The notes under the pieces: generated by a model | What the model saw: only the letters and a program-made list of their open reading frames with translations | Databases searched by the model: none | What the model was told of the DNA's origin: nothing | Part shown: positions 1 through 5,810 of the stretch, piece after piece | Position numbering within the stretch: the stretch's first letter is position 1 | Layout of the letters: the number at the start of each line of letters is the position of its first letter | Program-made: the position numbers and the translations under genes | Source: Ferruginibacter sp. | GTDB lineage: Bacteria > Bacteroidota > Bacteroidia > Chitinophagales > Chitinophagaceae | DNA: 5,847 nucleotides | Direction: 5' to 3' | Assembly: GCA_025357775.1 (NCBI GenBank) | Contig: JANXOQ010000436.1 | Coordinates: forward strand, 1 to 5,847

Positions 1-66
1 TATAATTTTATTACAGATGAAGAAAAAGCATTTTTAAAAAAGGCTTCGGAAGATGAGACTTTATGA
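1..66 (+). CDS. C-terminal end of an unidentified protein (5' end outside window)
   Basis: The first frame is open from base 1 and reads 21 codons (YNFITDEEKAFLK, then KASEDETL) to a TGA stop at 64-66. The other two forward frames close quickly (TAA at base 3, and TAA within about 36 bases). The tail is charged, rich in Glu, Asp and Lys, and probably helical, like the hydrophilic C-terminus of a cytoplasmic protein. It is too short to assign a family. The 74-base gap to the next gene and the lack of overlap do not show whether the two share an operon. It could also be chance open frame, since only 21 codons are visible. Confidence 0.5.
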   Translation, partial: YNFITDEEKAFLKKASEDETL

Positions 67-140
67 GAGAAAGTAATTTAAAATAATTCCAACAAAAGCT
101 TAACATCTTATATTGTATTTTGCATCAATAAAATTCTATT

Positions 141-1232
141 ATGAAGCAATTTGCACTTATAATTACTCAATTATTATTTGTAGCCAATATTTTTTGCCAA
201 TCTAGTTTTACTATTACCGGCAGTGTAAAAAATGAGGTTACAAGAGCTGGTTTACAGGCTGCATCAGTATTTGCACAAAATACCACACTTGGTACAGTTA
301 CAAATGAAGAAGGTAATTTTAGTATAACCTTACCAAACGGGGGGTACGATTTGGTGGTTTCTTATACAGGTTTTAAAAGTGAAATAAGAAGAATAACCTC
401 AGTTGATGCAACTGATAAAATAATCTTCAATTTAAAAGAAAAGGAAAAAGAATTAGAAACGGTATCTATTGTATCATCTAACGAAGTAAAAGATGGCTTA
501 GCCAAATATGGCGATTTTTTTAAAGCTGAATTTATTGGCAAAACACCCAATGCAAATGGATGCATTATACAAAACCCAGAGATACTTCATTTCTTTTTTT
601 CTAAGAAAAAAAATAGATTAAAAATAACTGCTACAGAACCGCTTGTTATAAAAAATGAAGTGCTTGGGTATAATATTAAATATGCCTTGGATTCTTTTAC
701 CCATGAGTATAAAACGGAAATGAGTGTTTACAGCGGTTATCCTTTGTACGAAAATATGCAAGGCGATAGTATACAAATACAAAACTGGAAAACTGCTAGA
801 ACTGAAGCTTACAAGGGCTCTATACTACATTTTATGAGGGCAATTTATAATAAAACTTTGCAACAAGAAAAATTTGAATTGCAATTTATTTTAAAAAATA
901 ATGGAAATGAAGAAGCCATTAAACTAAAAGATTTTTATGCAGCTATCAATTATTCAAAAGATGATAGTACACAAACAGTTGAAATATTGCCTAACCAACC
1001 TGAGGTAGGAATTTTATTTTTGGCTGCTAAACCTTCACAAAATTATTTAATAGAGAATGTGGCTGAGCCATCTAATTTTCAATTTTCGATGCTTAGTTTT
1101 AAACCAAAAGAGAGTATTATTATAGAGCAGAATGGGTATTTTTATAATCAAAATGATATTACAACCAATGGATACTGGGCTTGGTGCAAAGTGGCAGCAC
1201 AATTACCTTATGATTATGAAGAAATAAAATGA
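141..1232 (+). CDS. Secreted protein with an N-terminal CarboxypepD_reg-like domain
   Basis: This is a 363-residue exported protein of unknown function. Residues 1 to about 20 form a signal peptide: Lys2, then a hydrophobic stretch (FALIITQLLFVANIF) ending in CQ. C19 is not a convincing lipobox because -1 is Phe, so cleavage by signal peptidase I is more likely. Residues about 24-100 are a CarboxypepD_reg-like beta-sandwich: ITGSVKNEV at the start, TVTNEEGNFSITLP in the middle (residues 52-65) and YDLVVSYTGFKS at 69-80, the usual G-T-x-T-x-x-x-G-x-F pattern. The remainder, about 115-363, matches my recollection of a Bacteroidota family that carries this domain: a GDFFKAEFIGKTPNA segment (124-138), LGYNIKYALDSF (175-186), a W-x-x-x-R-x-E-A-Y-x-G-S-x-x-H-F-x-R block (216-233) and a Trp/Tyr-rich end (GYWAWCKVAAQLPYDYE). 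There is no TonB plug or barrel after the domain, so this is not a SusC-type receptor. Its likely place is the periplasm or outer membrane. The ATG is chosen because the signal peptide follows it directly; no Shine-Dalgarno precedes it. Confidence 0.85.
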   Translation: MKQFALIITQLLFVANIFCQSSFTITGSVKNEVTRAGLQAASVFAQNTTLGTVTNEEGNFSITLPNGGYDLVVSYTGFKSEIRRITSVDATDKIIFNLKEKEKELETVSIVSSNEVKDGLAKYGDFFKAEFIGKTPNANGCIIQNPEILHFFFSKKKNRLKITATEPLVIKNEVLGYNIKYALDSFTHEYKTEMSVYSGYPLYENMQGDSIQIQNWKTARTEAYKGSILHFMRAIYNKTLQQEKFELQFILKNNGNEEAIKLKDFYAAINYSKDDSTQTVEILPNQPEVGILFLAAKPSQNYLIENVAEPSNFQFSMLSFKPKESIIIEQNGYFYNQNDITTNGYWAWCKVAAQLPYDYEEIK

Positions 1233-1265
1233 ATGATGAAATCCCAATTATTATAATAGTATCAC

Positions 1266-1279
1266 AAACCCTATGGTTT
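1266..1279. repeat. Small hairpin AAACC-CTAT-GGTTT
   Basis: A perfect 5-bp inverted repeat with a 4-base loop lies 33 bases after the stop of the secreted-protein gene and just ahead of the larger hairpin at 1290-1315. Alone it would be weak. It may form a tandem hairpin at the 3' end of that transcript, or be chance. Confidence 0.3.
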
Positions 1280-1289
1280 ACTAAAAGCC

Positions 1290-1315
1290 AAGTCAAGCTA
1301 TTTAAAGCTTGACTT
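1290..1315 (+). terminator. Probable terminator hairpin after the secreted-protein gene
   Basis: AAGTCAAGCT (1290-1299) and AGCTTGACTT (1306-1315) are perfect 10-bp inverted repeats around a 6-base loop (ATTTAA). It is the strongest stem in the non-coding part of the window and lies 57 bases past the TGA at 1230-1232 and 88 bases before rimM, as expected for a 3' end. The right arm is followed by TGATAAAATAA, so there is no proper U-tract. It may therefore be a poor intrinsic terminator, a 3'-end stabiliser, or a structure that also serves the other strand. Confidence 0.55.
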
Positions 1316-1354
1316 TGATAAAATAAGCCACTTCAAAAAAAGAGTTGGTAAACT

Positions 1355-1362
1355 TTATTTTG
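1355..1362 (+). promoter_or_regulatory. Possible -7 element for rimM
   Basis: TTATTTTG matches 7 of 8 positions of the Bacteroidota -7 consensus TAnnTTTG. It would put a transcription start roughly 35 bases before the rimM ATG, a sensible leader length. No TTG is seen at the right distance (about 17-23 bases) upstream, so support is weak. Confidence 0.25.
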
Positions 1363-1403
1363 CTGTGTAAGATTACAGAAATAAAAAATTATAAATTTAC
1401 AAA

Positions 1404-1916
1404 ATGCAATATTTTAAAATAGGAAAACTAGCAGCTAGCCATGGGCTTACTGGTGAACTTATACTACAACATAGCCTTGGTAAAAAAACATTGTTAAAAG
1501 ATGTAGAAGCCATTTTTATAGAACAGCCTAAAGATAATTTTATACCTCATTTTATTGAAAAAACCTCTATAAAAAGTGATACAGAAACTTACATTAAAAT
1601 AGAAGGAATAGATAATAAAGAAGTAGCTAGAAAAATAACCCCTAAAGATGTATGGCTACAAGAAGATGATTTTAACAAGCACAAAGCAAAGGCAGCACCT
1701 ATAGCACTTTTAGGGTATGAGCTTATAGATGGAAACACAAACCTTGGTGCAATAATAGAGGTAAACGAAATGCCACATCAAATACTTTGTACAATTTTAT
1801 ATAAAGGTAATGAAGCACTAATACCCATACATGAAGCCAACCTTATAAAAATGGATGACAAAAATAAAAAAGTGTATGTAGAAATACCAGATGGGTTGTT
1901 AGAAATATATGGGTAG
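1404..1916 (+). CDS. rimM: Ribosome maturation factor RimM
   Basis: RimM is a cytoplasmic assembly factor that binds ribosomal protein S19 and helps mature the head of the 30S subunit, including processing of 16S rRNA. The 170-residue protein has the family's normal length and two domains. The N-terminal beta-barrel opens with the signature IGKLAASHGLTGEL (residues 6-19; G7, H13, G14, G17 and E18 are the conserved positions) and runs to about 86 (VWLQEDD). The PRC-barrel-like C-terminal domain runs from about 98 to 169: LLGYELID (102-109), LGAIIEV (114-120), EALIPIHEANLIKMD (137-151) and the typical end IPDGLLEIY (161-169). The ATG is preceded by A/T-rich sequence without a Shine-Dalgarno. 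In many bacteria rimM sits between rpsP and trmD; here its neighbours are a secreted protein and dinB, so it is outside that ribosomal operon. Confidence 0.95.
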   Translation: MQYFKIGKLAASHGLTGELILQHSLGKKTLLKDVEAIFIEQPKDNFIPHFIEKTSIKSDTETYIKIEGIDNKEVARKITPKDVWLQEDDFNKHKAKAAPIALLGYELIDGNTNLGAIIEVNEMPHQILCTILYKGNEALIPIHEANLIKMDDKNKKVYVEIPDGLLEIYG

Positions 1917-2019
1917 GGAGGTTAGTAGTAAGCAAATAAAATGCAGATGGGAAATTGCAAAAAATAATTAGCAACAGCAGTTTGTAAATAACAATTCAAC
2001 AAAATAACAATGTAGCATT

Positions 2020-2031
2020 TTTACCAGTAAA
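2020..2031. promoter_or_regulatory. Palindrome TTTAC-CA-GTAAA just upstream of dinB
   Basis: A perfect 5-bp inverted repeat with a 2-base centre ends 10 bases before the dinB TTG. Its position would suit an operator for a damage-responsive repressor or a small hairpin over the translation start. I do not recognise it as a known LexA box, and no copy occurs upstream of the lipoprotein-uvrC pair. Short A/T-rich palindromes are common by chance in such DNA. Confidence 0.25.
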
Positions 2032-2041
2032 CAATTTAACA

Positions 2042-3184
2042 TTGCAACAACGCATCATCGCACATTTTGATTTAGATTCGTTTTTTGTATCGGTAGAGGT
2101 ATTAAACGACCCAAGCTTAAAAGGCAAACCTGTAATTGTAGGTGGGCGGGAACGTGGGGTGGTAGCGGCATGTAGCTACGAGGCTCGTAAGTTTGGTATA
2201 CACTCAGCCATGCCATCTTCTAAAGCAAGGCAGCTTTGCCCACAAGCTATTTTTGTAAGTGGCACAAGAGGAGAATATAGTAGATACTCAAGATGGGTTA
2301 CTGATATAATAGCAGCAAAAGCTCCACTTTTTGAAAAAGCTTCTATAGATGAGTTTTACATAGATCTTACAGGCATGGAAAAGTTTTTTAACCCCTTGCA
2401 ATGGACAATAGATTTGCGAAATGAAATAATGGCTGCAACAAACTTGCCTATTTCTTTTGGATTATCATCTAACAAAATGATTGCTAAAATAGCTACTAAC
2501 CAAGCTAAGCCTAATGGCTACTTACATATACCTTTTGGTAAAGAAAAAGAATTTCTTGCACCGCTTGGGGCAAATGAAATACCTGGTGTGGGCAAGCATG
2601 CACAAGAAGTGCTTGCATATATAGGCATAAAAACCATTAAACAAATAAGCGAAATAAACATCGAAATTTTAGAAGAAAAATTTGGTAAATGGGGAACAGA
2701 ACTTAAACAAAAAGCAGAAGGATTACATTTTGGTGAGGTTATAAGTTTTCATGAATCTAAATCTATTTCTACCGAAAATACTTTTAATGAACCTTTAACC
2801 GAACTTGTTTTTATAAATGCAGAGTTGGTAAAGTTTACTGAAAAAATTTGTTTCGAACTTAGGCAAGATGAAAAAGTGACGGGTTGTATTTCTGTAAAAA
2901 TTAGATACCCAAATTTTGAAACATTTAGCAAACAAACTACCATTGATTATACAAATGCTGATGAAGATATTATACCCATTGTAAAAGAGCTTTTTAAAAA
3001 ATTACACAAAAAAGGAGAGCCTATACGCTTATTGGGCGTACGCTTGAGCGAACTTACTGGCAATCCAATACAAACAAATATGTTTAGCGATGCTGAAAAG
3101 AAAAATGAATTATACAAAAGTATAGATGACATAAAAAATAGGTTTGGAAAGGGATTGTTAAAACGGGCATCTTCTAGTAAATAA
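2042..3184 (+). CDS. dinB: DNA polymerase IV (Y-family translesion polymerase)
   Basis: DinB copies past damaged template bases with low fidelity and is tethered to the beta sliding clamp. The 380-residue protein is full length. The palm begins with AHFDLDSFFVSVE (residues 7-19): D10 is a metal ligand and F15 matches the steric-gate Phe that excludes ribonucleotides. The second catalytic pair is D103-E104 in SIDEFYIDLT. The finger motif YEARKFGIHSAMP spans 46-58. A helix-hairpin-helix lies at about 179-202 (EIPGVGKHAQEVL), and the little-finger domain covers about 240-340. Q344-TNM-F348 looks like the clamp-binding pentapeptide and is followed by a 32-residue tail containing DDIKNRFGKG. The start is taken as TTG at 2042: the frame is closed by TAA at 1985-1987, no ATG or GTG lies between, and the next ATG is residue 57, inside the finger. 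The TTG gives the normal 9-residue lead before D10. No Shine-Dalgarno is visible. It runs towards uvrC. Confidence 0.96.
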   Translation: MQQRIIAHFDLDSFFVSVEVLNDPSLKGKPVIVGGRERGVVAACSYEARKFGIHSAMPSSKARQLCPQAIFVSGTRGEYSRYSRWVTDIIAAKAPLFEKASIDEFYIDLTGMEKFFNPLQWTIDLRNEIMAATNLPISFGLSSNKMIAKIATNQAKPNGYLHIPFGKEKEFLAPLGANEIPGVGKHAQEVLAYIGIKTIKQISEINIEILEEKFGKWGTELKQKAEGLHFGEVISFHESKSISTENTFNEPLTELVFINAELVKFTEKICFELRQDEKVTGCISVKIRYPNFETFSKQTTIDYTNADEDIIPIVKELFKKLHKKGEPIRLLGVRLSELTGNPIQTNMFSDAEKKNELYKSIDDIKNRFGKGLLKRASSSK

Positions 3185-3210
3185 TAAATTTTAAAATATA
3201 CCAACTTGAT

Positions 3211-3236
3211 TTAGTTTAAAAACTAACAGATTTTTT
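3211..3236 (+). terminator. Weak intrinsic terminator candidate after dinB
   Basis: TTAGTT (3211-3216) pairs with AACTAA (3221-3226) around a 4-base loop, and a run of six T follows at 3231-3236 after a 4-base spacer. It lies 27 bases after the dinB stop, which is the right place. The stem has only one G-C pair, so it would be unstable alone. Confidence 0.35.
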
Positions 3237-3305
3237 AACATTGATAACTAAAATTTATGAACTTCGCTTTTTTTAAAACTCATTCATGGGTTAATGTTTC
3301 CTACA

Positions 3306-3333
3306 TATTTATTATTATTTTTAAGAATAAATA
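3306..3333 (-). terminator. A/T-only inverted repeat downstream of uvrC
   Basis: TATTTATT (3306-3313) and AATAAATA (3326-3333) are perfect 8-bp inverted repeats with a 12-base spacer, starting 10 bases past the uvrC stop on the minus strand. The stem has no G-C pair and no U-tract follows on that strand, so its role as a terminator is doubtful. It is the best-placed structure between the two converging genes on the uvrC side. Confidence 0.2.
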
Positions 3334-3342
3334 ATTTCCAAA

Positions 3343-5139
3343 TTAACTTTTCTCTCTTAGCAATGCCAACTTAGCCTTTCCTACTAGTTTTTCTATTGCT
3401 GCATCGCTAGCTTCTTTTACTTTCTTTACAGAACGAAATTCTTTTAGCAAAATATCTGCGGTTTGTTTTCCTATGCCTTTTATAGATTCTAACTCATTTT
3501 TAAATGTACCTGCACTACGCCTATTTCTATGATGGGTTATTCCAAAGCGATGCACTTCATCTCTTATTCTTCTTATTAATTTTAACGTTTCGCTATCCCA
3601 TGGTAGTAATAAAGATTGGGTATCTCCATCAAAAAATATTTCTTCTTTATTCTTTGCAAGCCCCACTAGCGTTAGCTTTCCACGCAGGTTTAATTTATCT
3701 ATACTTAGCATTGCAGAGCTTAGCTGCCCCTTACCACCATCAATAATTACAAGCTGCGGCAATATTGCACCTTCATCAGTAAGGCGTTTATATCTTCTAT
3801 ACACTACTTCTTCCATAGAGGCAAAATCGTTTATACCTTCTACTGTTTTTATATTAAAATGTCTATAATCTGATTTGCTAGGCTCACCATTTTTAAAACA
3901 CACCATTGCAGATACTGGGTAGCTACCTTGAAAATTAGAGTTATCAAAACATTCTATATGTAAAGGCAAAGATTGTAGTTGCATGTCTTCTTGCATTTGT
4001 GTAAGTACATCTAGTTTTTGTTCCGTGGTTTTATCTTCTAGATGTAGCATTTTTTTAGCATTTAGTTCTGCTTTAAAATAATTCACATTTTTTTGAGAAA
4101 GATCCAATAATTTCTTTTTATCACCTGCTTTTGGTATGGTAATACTTACTTCTGGTTCTACATATTCTATTTCAAAAGGCAGTACAATTTCTCTTGCTTC
4201 GCTTTCAAATAATTGGCGTAGTTGCGCTACCGCAAAGGCTAATACTTCTTCTGCAGTTTCATCTAACTGTTTATTGAGCGTAATAGTTTTTGTTTTTATA
4301 ATGGCACCATTGCTCACGGCTAAGTAGTTTACATAAGCAGTATTGCCTTCTTCTAAAATAGAAAAAACATCTACCGTACCTGTGTTGGTATTTACTACAG
4401 ATGATTTAGCTTCATACTCTTGCAGGTGGTTAATTTTATGTTGATAAATAGCCGCTTTTTCAAACTGCATATTTGCCACATGCTCTTTAATTTTATTTTT
4501 ATAATTATTGATTACAGGGTTCAAATTTCCCTTCAGCATATCTTTTAATTGTGATATGCCTTCGTTGTAATCATCCTTTGTTTGCAAGCCTTCGCATGGT
4601 CCTTTACAATTTCCAAGGTGGTATTCAAGGCAAAGCTTAAATTTAAATTTACTTATATTTTCTTCACTAAGGTTAAGCTTGCAAGTACGCAGTTGTATAT
4701 TTTGTTTTATAAAAGTAAGTAAGTCCCTTACCCTGCCTACAGATGTAAATGGTCCTAAATAAATAGATCCATCTTTAATTTTTCTACGAGTAAGAAACAC
4801 TCTTGGGAAGGGTTCGTTTTTTACAACAATGTAAGGGTATGTTTTATCATCTTTTAGGTTGATGTTAAACAAAGGTTGATGCTCTTTGATAAGAGAGTTT
4901 TCTAATAAAAAAGCATCTTGGTCAGTATCTACAATTGTAAACTCTATTTTACGAATACGATGTACTAGCTCAGCAGTTTTATAACTGCTTTTCATTTTAT
5001 TAAAATAGCTGCTTACACGCTTGCGCAGATGCTTTGCTTTGCCTACATATATAAGTTTGCCATCTGCATCAAAGTATTTGTAAATGCCAGGCAGGGTGGG
5101 TATGGTAGATGATATTGCTGAAAATTCTGTATGTGTCAT
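3343..5139 (-). CDS. uvrC: Excinuclease ABC subunit C (UvrC), nucleotide excision repair nuclease
   Basis: UvrC joins the UvrB-DNA complex and cuts the damaged strand on both sides of a lesion. The 598-residue protein has every expected domain. The GIY-YIG nuclease for the 3' cut spans about 13-95: G18-I-Y20, Y31-V-G33, the catalytic Arg in LRKRVSSYF (R41 by alignment with the usual LKKRxxSYF) and metal-binding E80 in LLENSLIKEH. Four cysteines, C153, C170, C178 and C182, fit the [4Fe-4S] ligands described for E. coli UvrC. The UVR motif that contacts UvrB lies at about 215-245 (QFEKAAIYQHKI). The RNase H-like domain for the 5' cut has D399 (ECFDNSN), D467 (VIIDGGKGQL) and H530 (DEVHRFGITHHR). 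Tandem helix-hairpin-helix motifs close the protein (SIKGIGKQTADILL from 552, then about 577-597). The ATG shares one base with the stop of the lipoprotein gene upstream, with GGAGG 11 bases before it, so the two genes are surely cotranscribed and perhaps translationally coupled. Confidence 0.98.
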   Translation of the reverse strand: MTHTEFSAISSTIPTLPGIYKYFDADGKLIYVGKAKHLRKRVSSYFNKMKSSYKTAELVHRIRKIEFTIVDTDQDAFLLENSLIKEHQPLFNINLKDDKTYPYIVVKNEPFPRVFLTRRKIKDGSIYLGPFTSVGRVRDLLTFIKQNIQLRTCKLNLSEENISKFKFKLCLEYHLGNCKGPCEGLQTKDDYNEGISQLKDMLKGNLNPVINNYKNKIKEHVANMQFEKAAIYQHKINHLQEYEAKSSVVNTNTGTVDVFSILEEGNTAYVNYLAVSNGAIIKTKTITLNKQLDETAEEVLAFAVAQLRQLFESEAREIVLPFEIEYVEPEVSITIPKAGDKKKLLDLSQKNVNYFKAELNAKKMLHLEDKTTEQKLDVLTQMQEDMQLQSLPLHIECFDNSNFQGSYPVSAMVCFKNGEPSKSDYRHFNIKTVEGINDFASMEEVVYRRYKRLTDEGAILPQLVIIDGGKGQLSSAMLSIDKLNLRGKLTLVGLAKNKEEIFFDGDTQSLLLPWDSETLKLIRRIRDEVHRFGITHHRNRRSAGTFKNELESIKGIGKQTADILLKEFRSVKKVKEASDAAIEKLVGKAKLALLREKS

Positions 5140-5741
5140 TAGTCGTCAAACCTCCATATTGTTTTTTCTTCTTTTACAATGGTTGTTTTTCCATTTTGAG
5201 CAATAAGTGTTACTACTTTACAGCTTTTACCACTTACCCATGTAAGTTGCAATTCTTTATTAGTACCTTCTTTTTTTACTAAATACACTCTTCTTACTTT
5301 TTGTGTTTCGGGGTCTACATATACATCCCAATGTGTGAATGGATATGTTAATCCCTTTTCATTTTTAGGCTCGTAGGTAAAGGTAAATGCATCTATAGTT
5401 TGGTCTAAAAATTTTTTCTCACTAAACAAATCTTTTAGGTTTACTGTATCTATTATCGGTATTAAAAATTCGGAGAAAATCGTTTCAAGTTCTTCCATTT
5501 TTATCCAACTCGAATCTACATTTGTACCAACCGTTATTTTTCTAAGTGGTGTAATCCCTCCATTTTTTATACCAAATATTTCGCCTTTTAAATAAGTAGT
5601 AACAGGGAAAAAATTACCTGCTGTATCTTTAGGAGTTTTAGCTTTTACTGTACTATTTGTAGAGGGTACGTTTTCTTTTTTACTATTGTTACAACTACAT
5701 AATATAAAAGCAATACCAATAATGGACAAGCTATTTTTCAT
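5139..5741 (-). CDS. Small lipoprotein of unknown function
   Basis: I do not recognise a named family. The 200-residue product begins with a lipoprotein signal peptide: MKNS, the hydrophobic stretch LSIIGIAFIL, and a lipobox L14-C15-S16 with C17 as the lipidated cysteine. Residues 18-22 (NNSKK) lack the acidic run that directs Bacteroidota lipoproteins to the cell surface, so a periplasm-facing anchor is more likely (inference). A low-complexity Ser/Thr/Lys linker spans about 20-42. The globular part, 43-200, has no catalytic signature that I can see; it is beta-rich towards the end (HWDVYVDPETQKVRRVYLV, 137-155; ELQLTWVSGKSC, 163-174), suggesting a beta-sheet or lipocalin/barrel-like fold, which is a guess. 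A resemblance to hypothetical Chitinophagaceae lipoproteins is my impression only. The start fits because the signal peptide follows immediately. It lies directly upstream of uvrC with a one-base overlap (TAATG) and a good promoter ends 4 bases before its ATG. Confidence 0.85.
   Translation of the reverse strand: MKNSLSIIGIAFILCSCNNSKKENVPSTNSTVKAKTPKDTAGNFFPVTTYLKGEIFGIKNGGITPLRKITVGTNVDSSWIKMEELETIFSEFLIPIIDTVNLKDLFSEKKFLDQTIDAFTFTYEPKNEKGLTYPFTHWDVYVDPETQKVRRVYLVKKEGTNKELQLTWVSGKSCKVVTLIAQNGKTTIVKEEKTIWRFDD
5151..5155 (-). promoter_or_regulatory. Shine-Dalgarno-like GGAGG for uvrC, inside the lipoprotein gene
   Basis: On the minus strand GGAGG lies 11 bases before the uvrC ATG, within the Trp196-Arg197 codons (TGG AGG) of the lipoprotein gene. 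No comparable motif precedes the secreted protein, rimM or dinB, in line with the general lack of Shine-Dalgarno use in Bacteroidota. The spacing is longer than the usual 5-9 bases, and the codons alone could explain the motif. Confidence 0.4.
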
Positions 5742-5810
5742 TATTCAAAAATAATACTTATATCTTTTAACAACAATTTTTTAAAAACGAGGTGAAAGGA
5801 TTTTGAATAA
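5741..5810. repeat. Perfect 10-bp inverted repeat flanking the lipoprotein promoter
   Basis: TTATTCAAAA at 5741-5750 and TTTTGAATAA at 5801-5810 are exact reverse complements separated by 50 bases. The inner arm covers the end of the -7 box and the first base of the start codon; the outer arm lies upstream of the -33 box. They could be paired protein-binding sites, but A/T-rich repeats of this length can occur by chance. Confidence 0.35.
5746..5776 (-). promoter_or_regulatory. Bacteroidota-type promoter for the lipoprotein-uvrC operon
   Basis: On the minus strand TATTTTTG (5753-5746) matches the -7 consensus TAnnTTTG at every fixed position. A TTGTTG (5776-5771) lies upstream, putting a -33 TTG 20 bases (first copy) or 17 bases (second copy) from the -7 box, both within the known 17-23 range. 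The box ends only 4 bases before the lipoprotein ATG at 5741, so transcription would start at or next to the ATG. Confidence 0.6.

Noticed and set aside
63..86. ATG overlapping the TGA of the partial first gene (MRESNLK)
   Set aside because: It encodes only 7 residues, has no supporting signal, and is most likely chance.
109..122. TATATTGTATTTTG upstream of the secreted-protein gene as a promoter
   Set aside because: Its best alignment to TAnnTTTG matches only 6 of 8 positions and no -33 TTG lies at the correct spacing.
594..613. T7-CTAA-G-A8 tract inside the secreted-protein gene, as a possible phase-variable or slippage site
   Set aside because: The reading frame is intact through it (FFFSKKKNRL), the runs are short for phase variation, and such runs are common in A/T-rich coding DNA.
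1916..1921. GGGAGG just after the rimM stop, resembling a Shine-Dalgarno sequence
   Set aside because: The only ATG within reach (1941) opens an 8-codon frame that ends at once, and the dinB start is over 120 bases away.
1981..2012. TTTG plus TAACAATG as a dinB promoter
   Set aside because: The spacing (20) is right, but two fixed positions of the -7 box are wrong, so it is not distinguishable from background.
3504..3746. 80-codon open frame on the + strand within uvrC
   Set aside because: It lies wholly antisense to the conserved UvrC nuclease and helix-hairpin-helix region, and has no recognisable product or start signal. The same holds for the antisense frames at 362-565, 2749-2943, 2947-3204 and 4136-4327.
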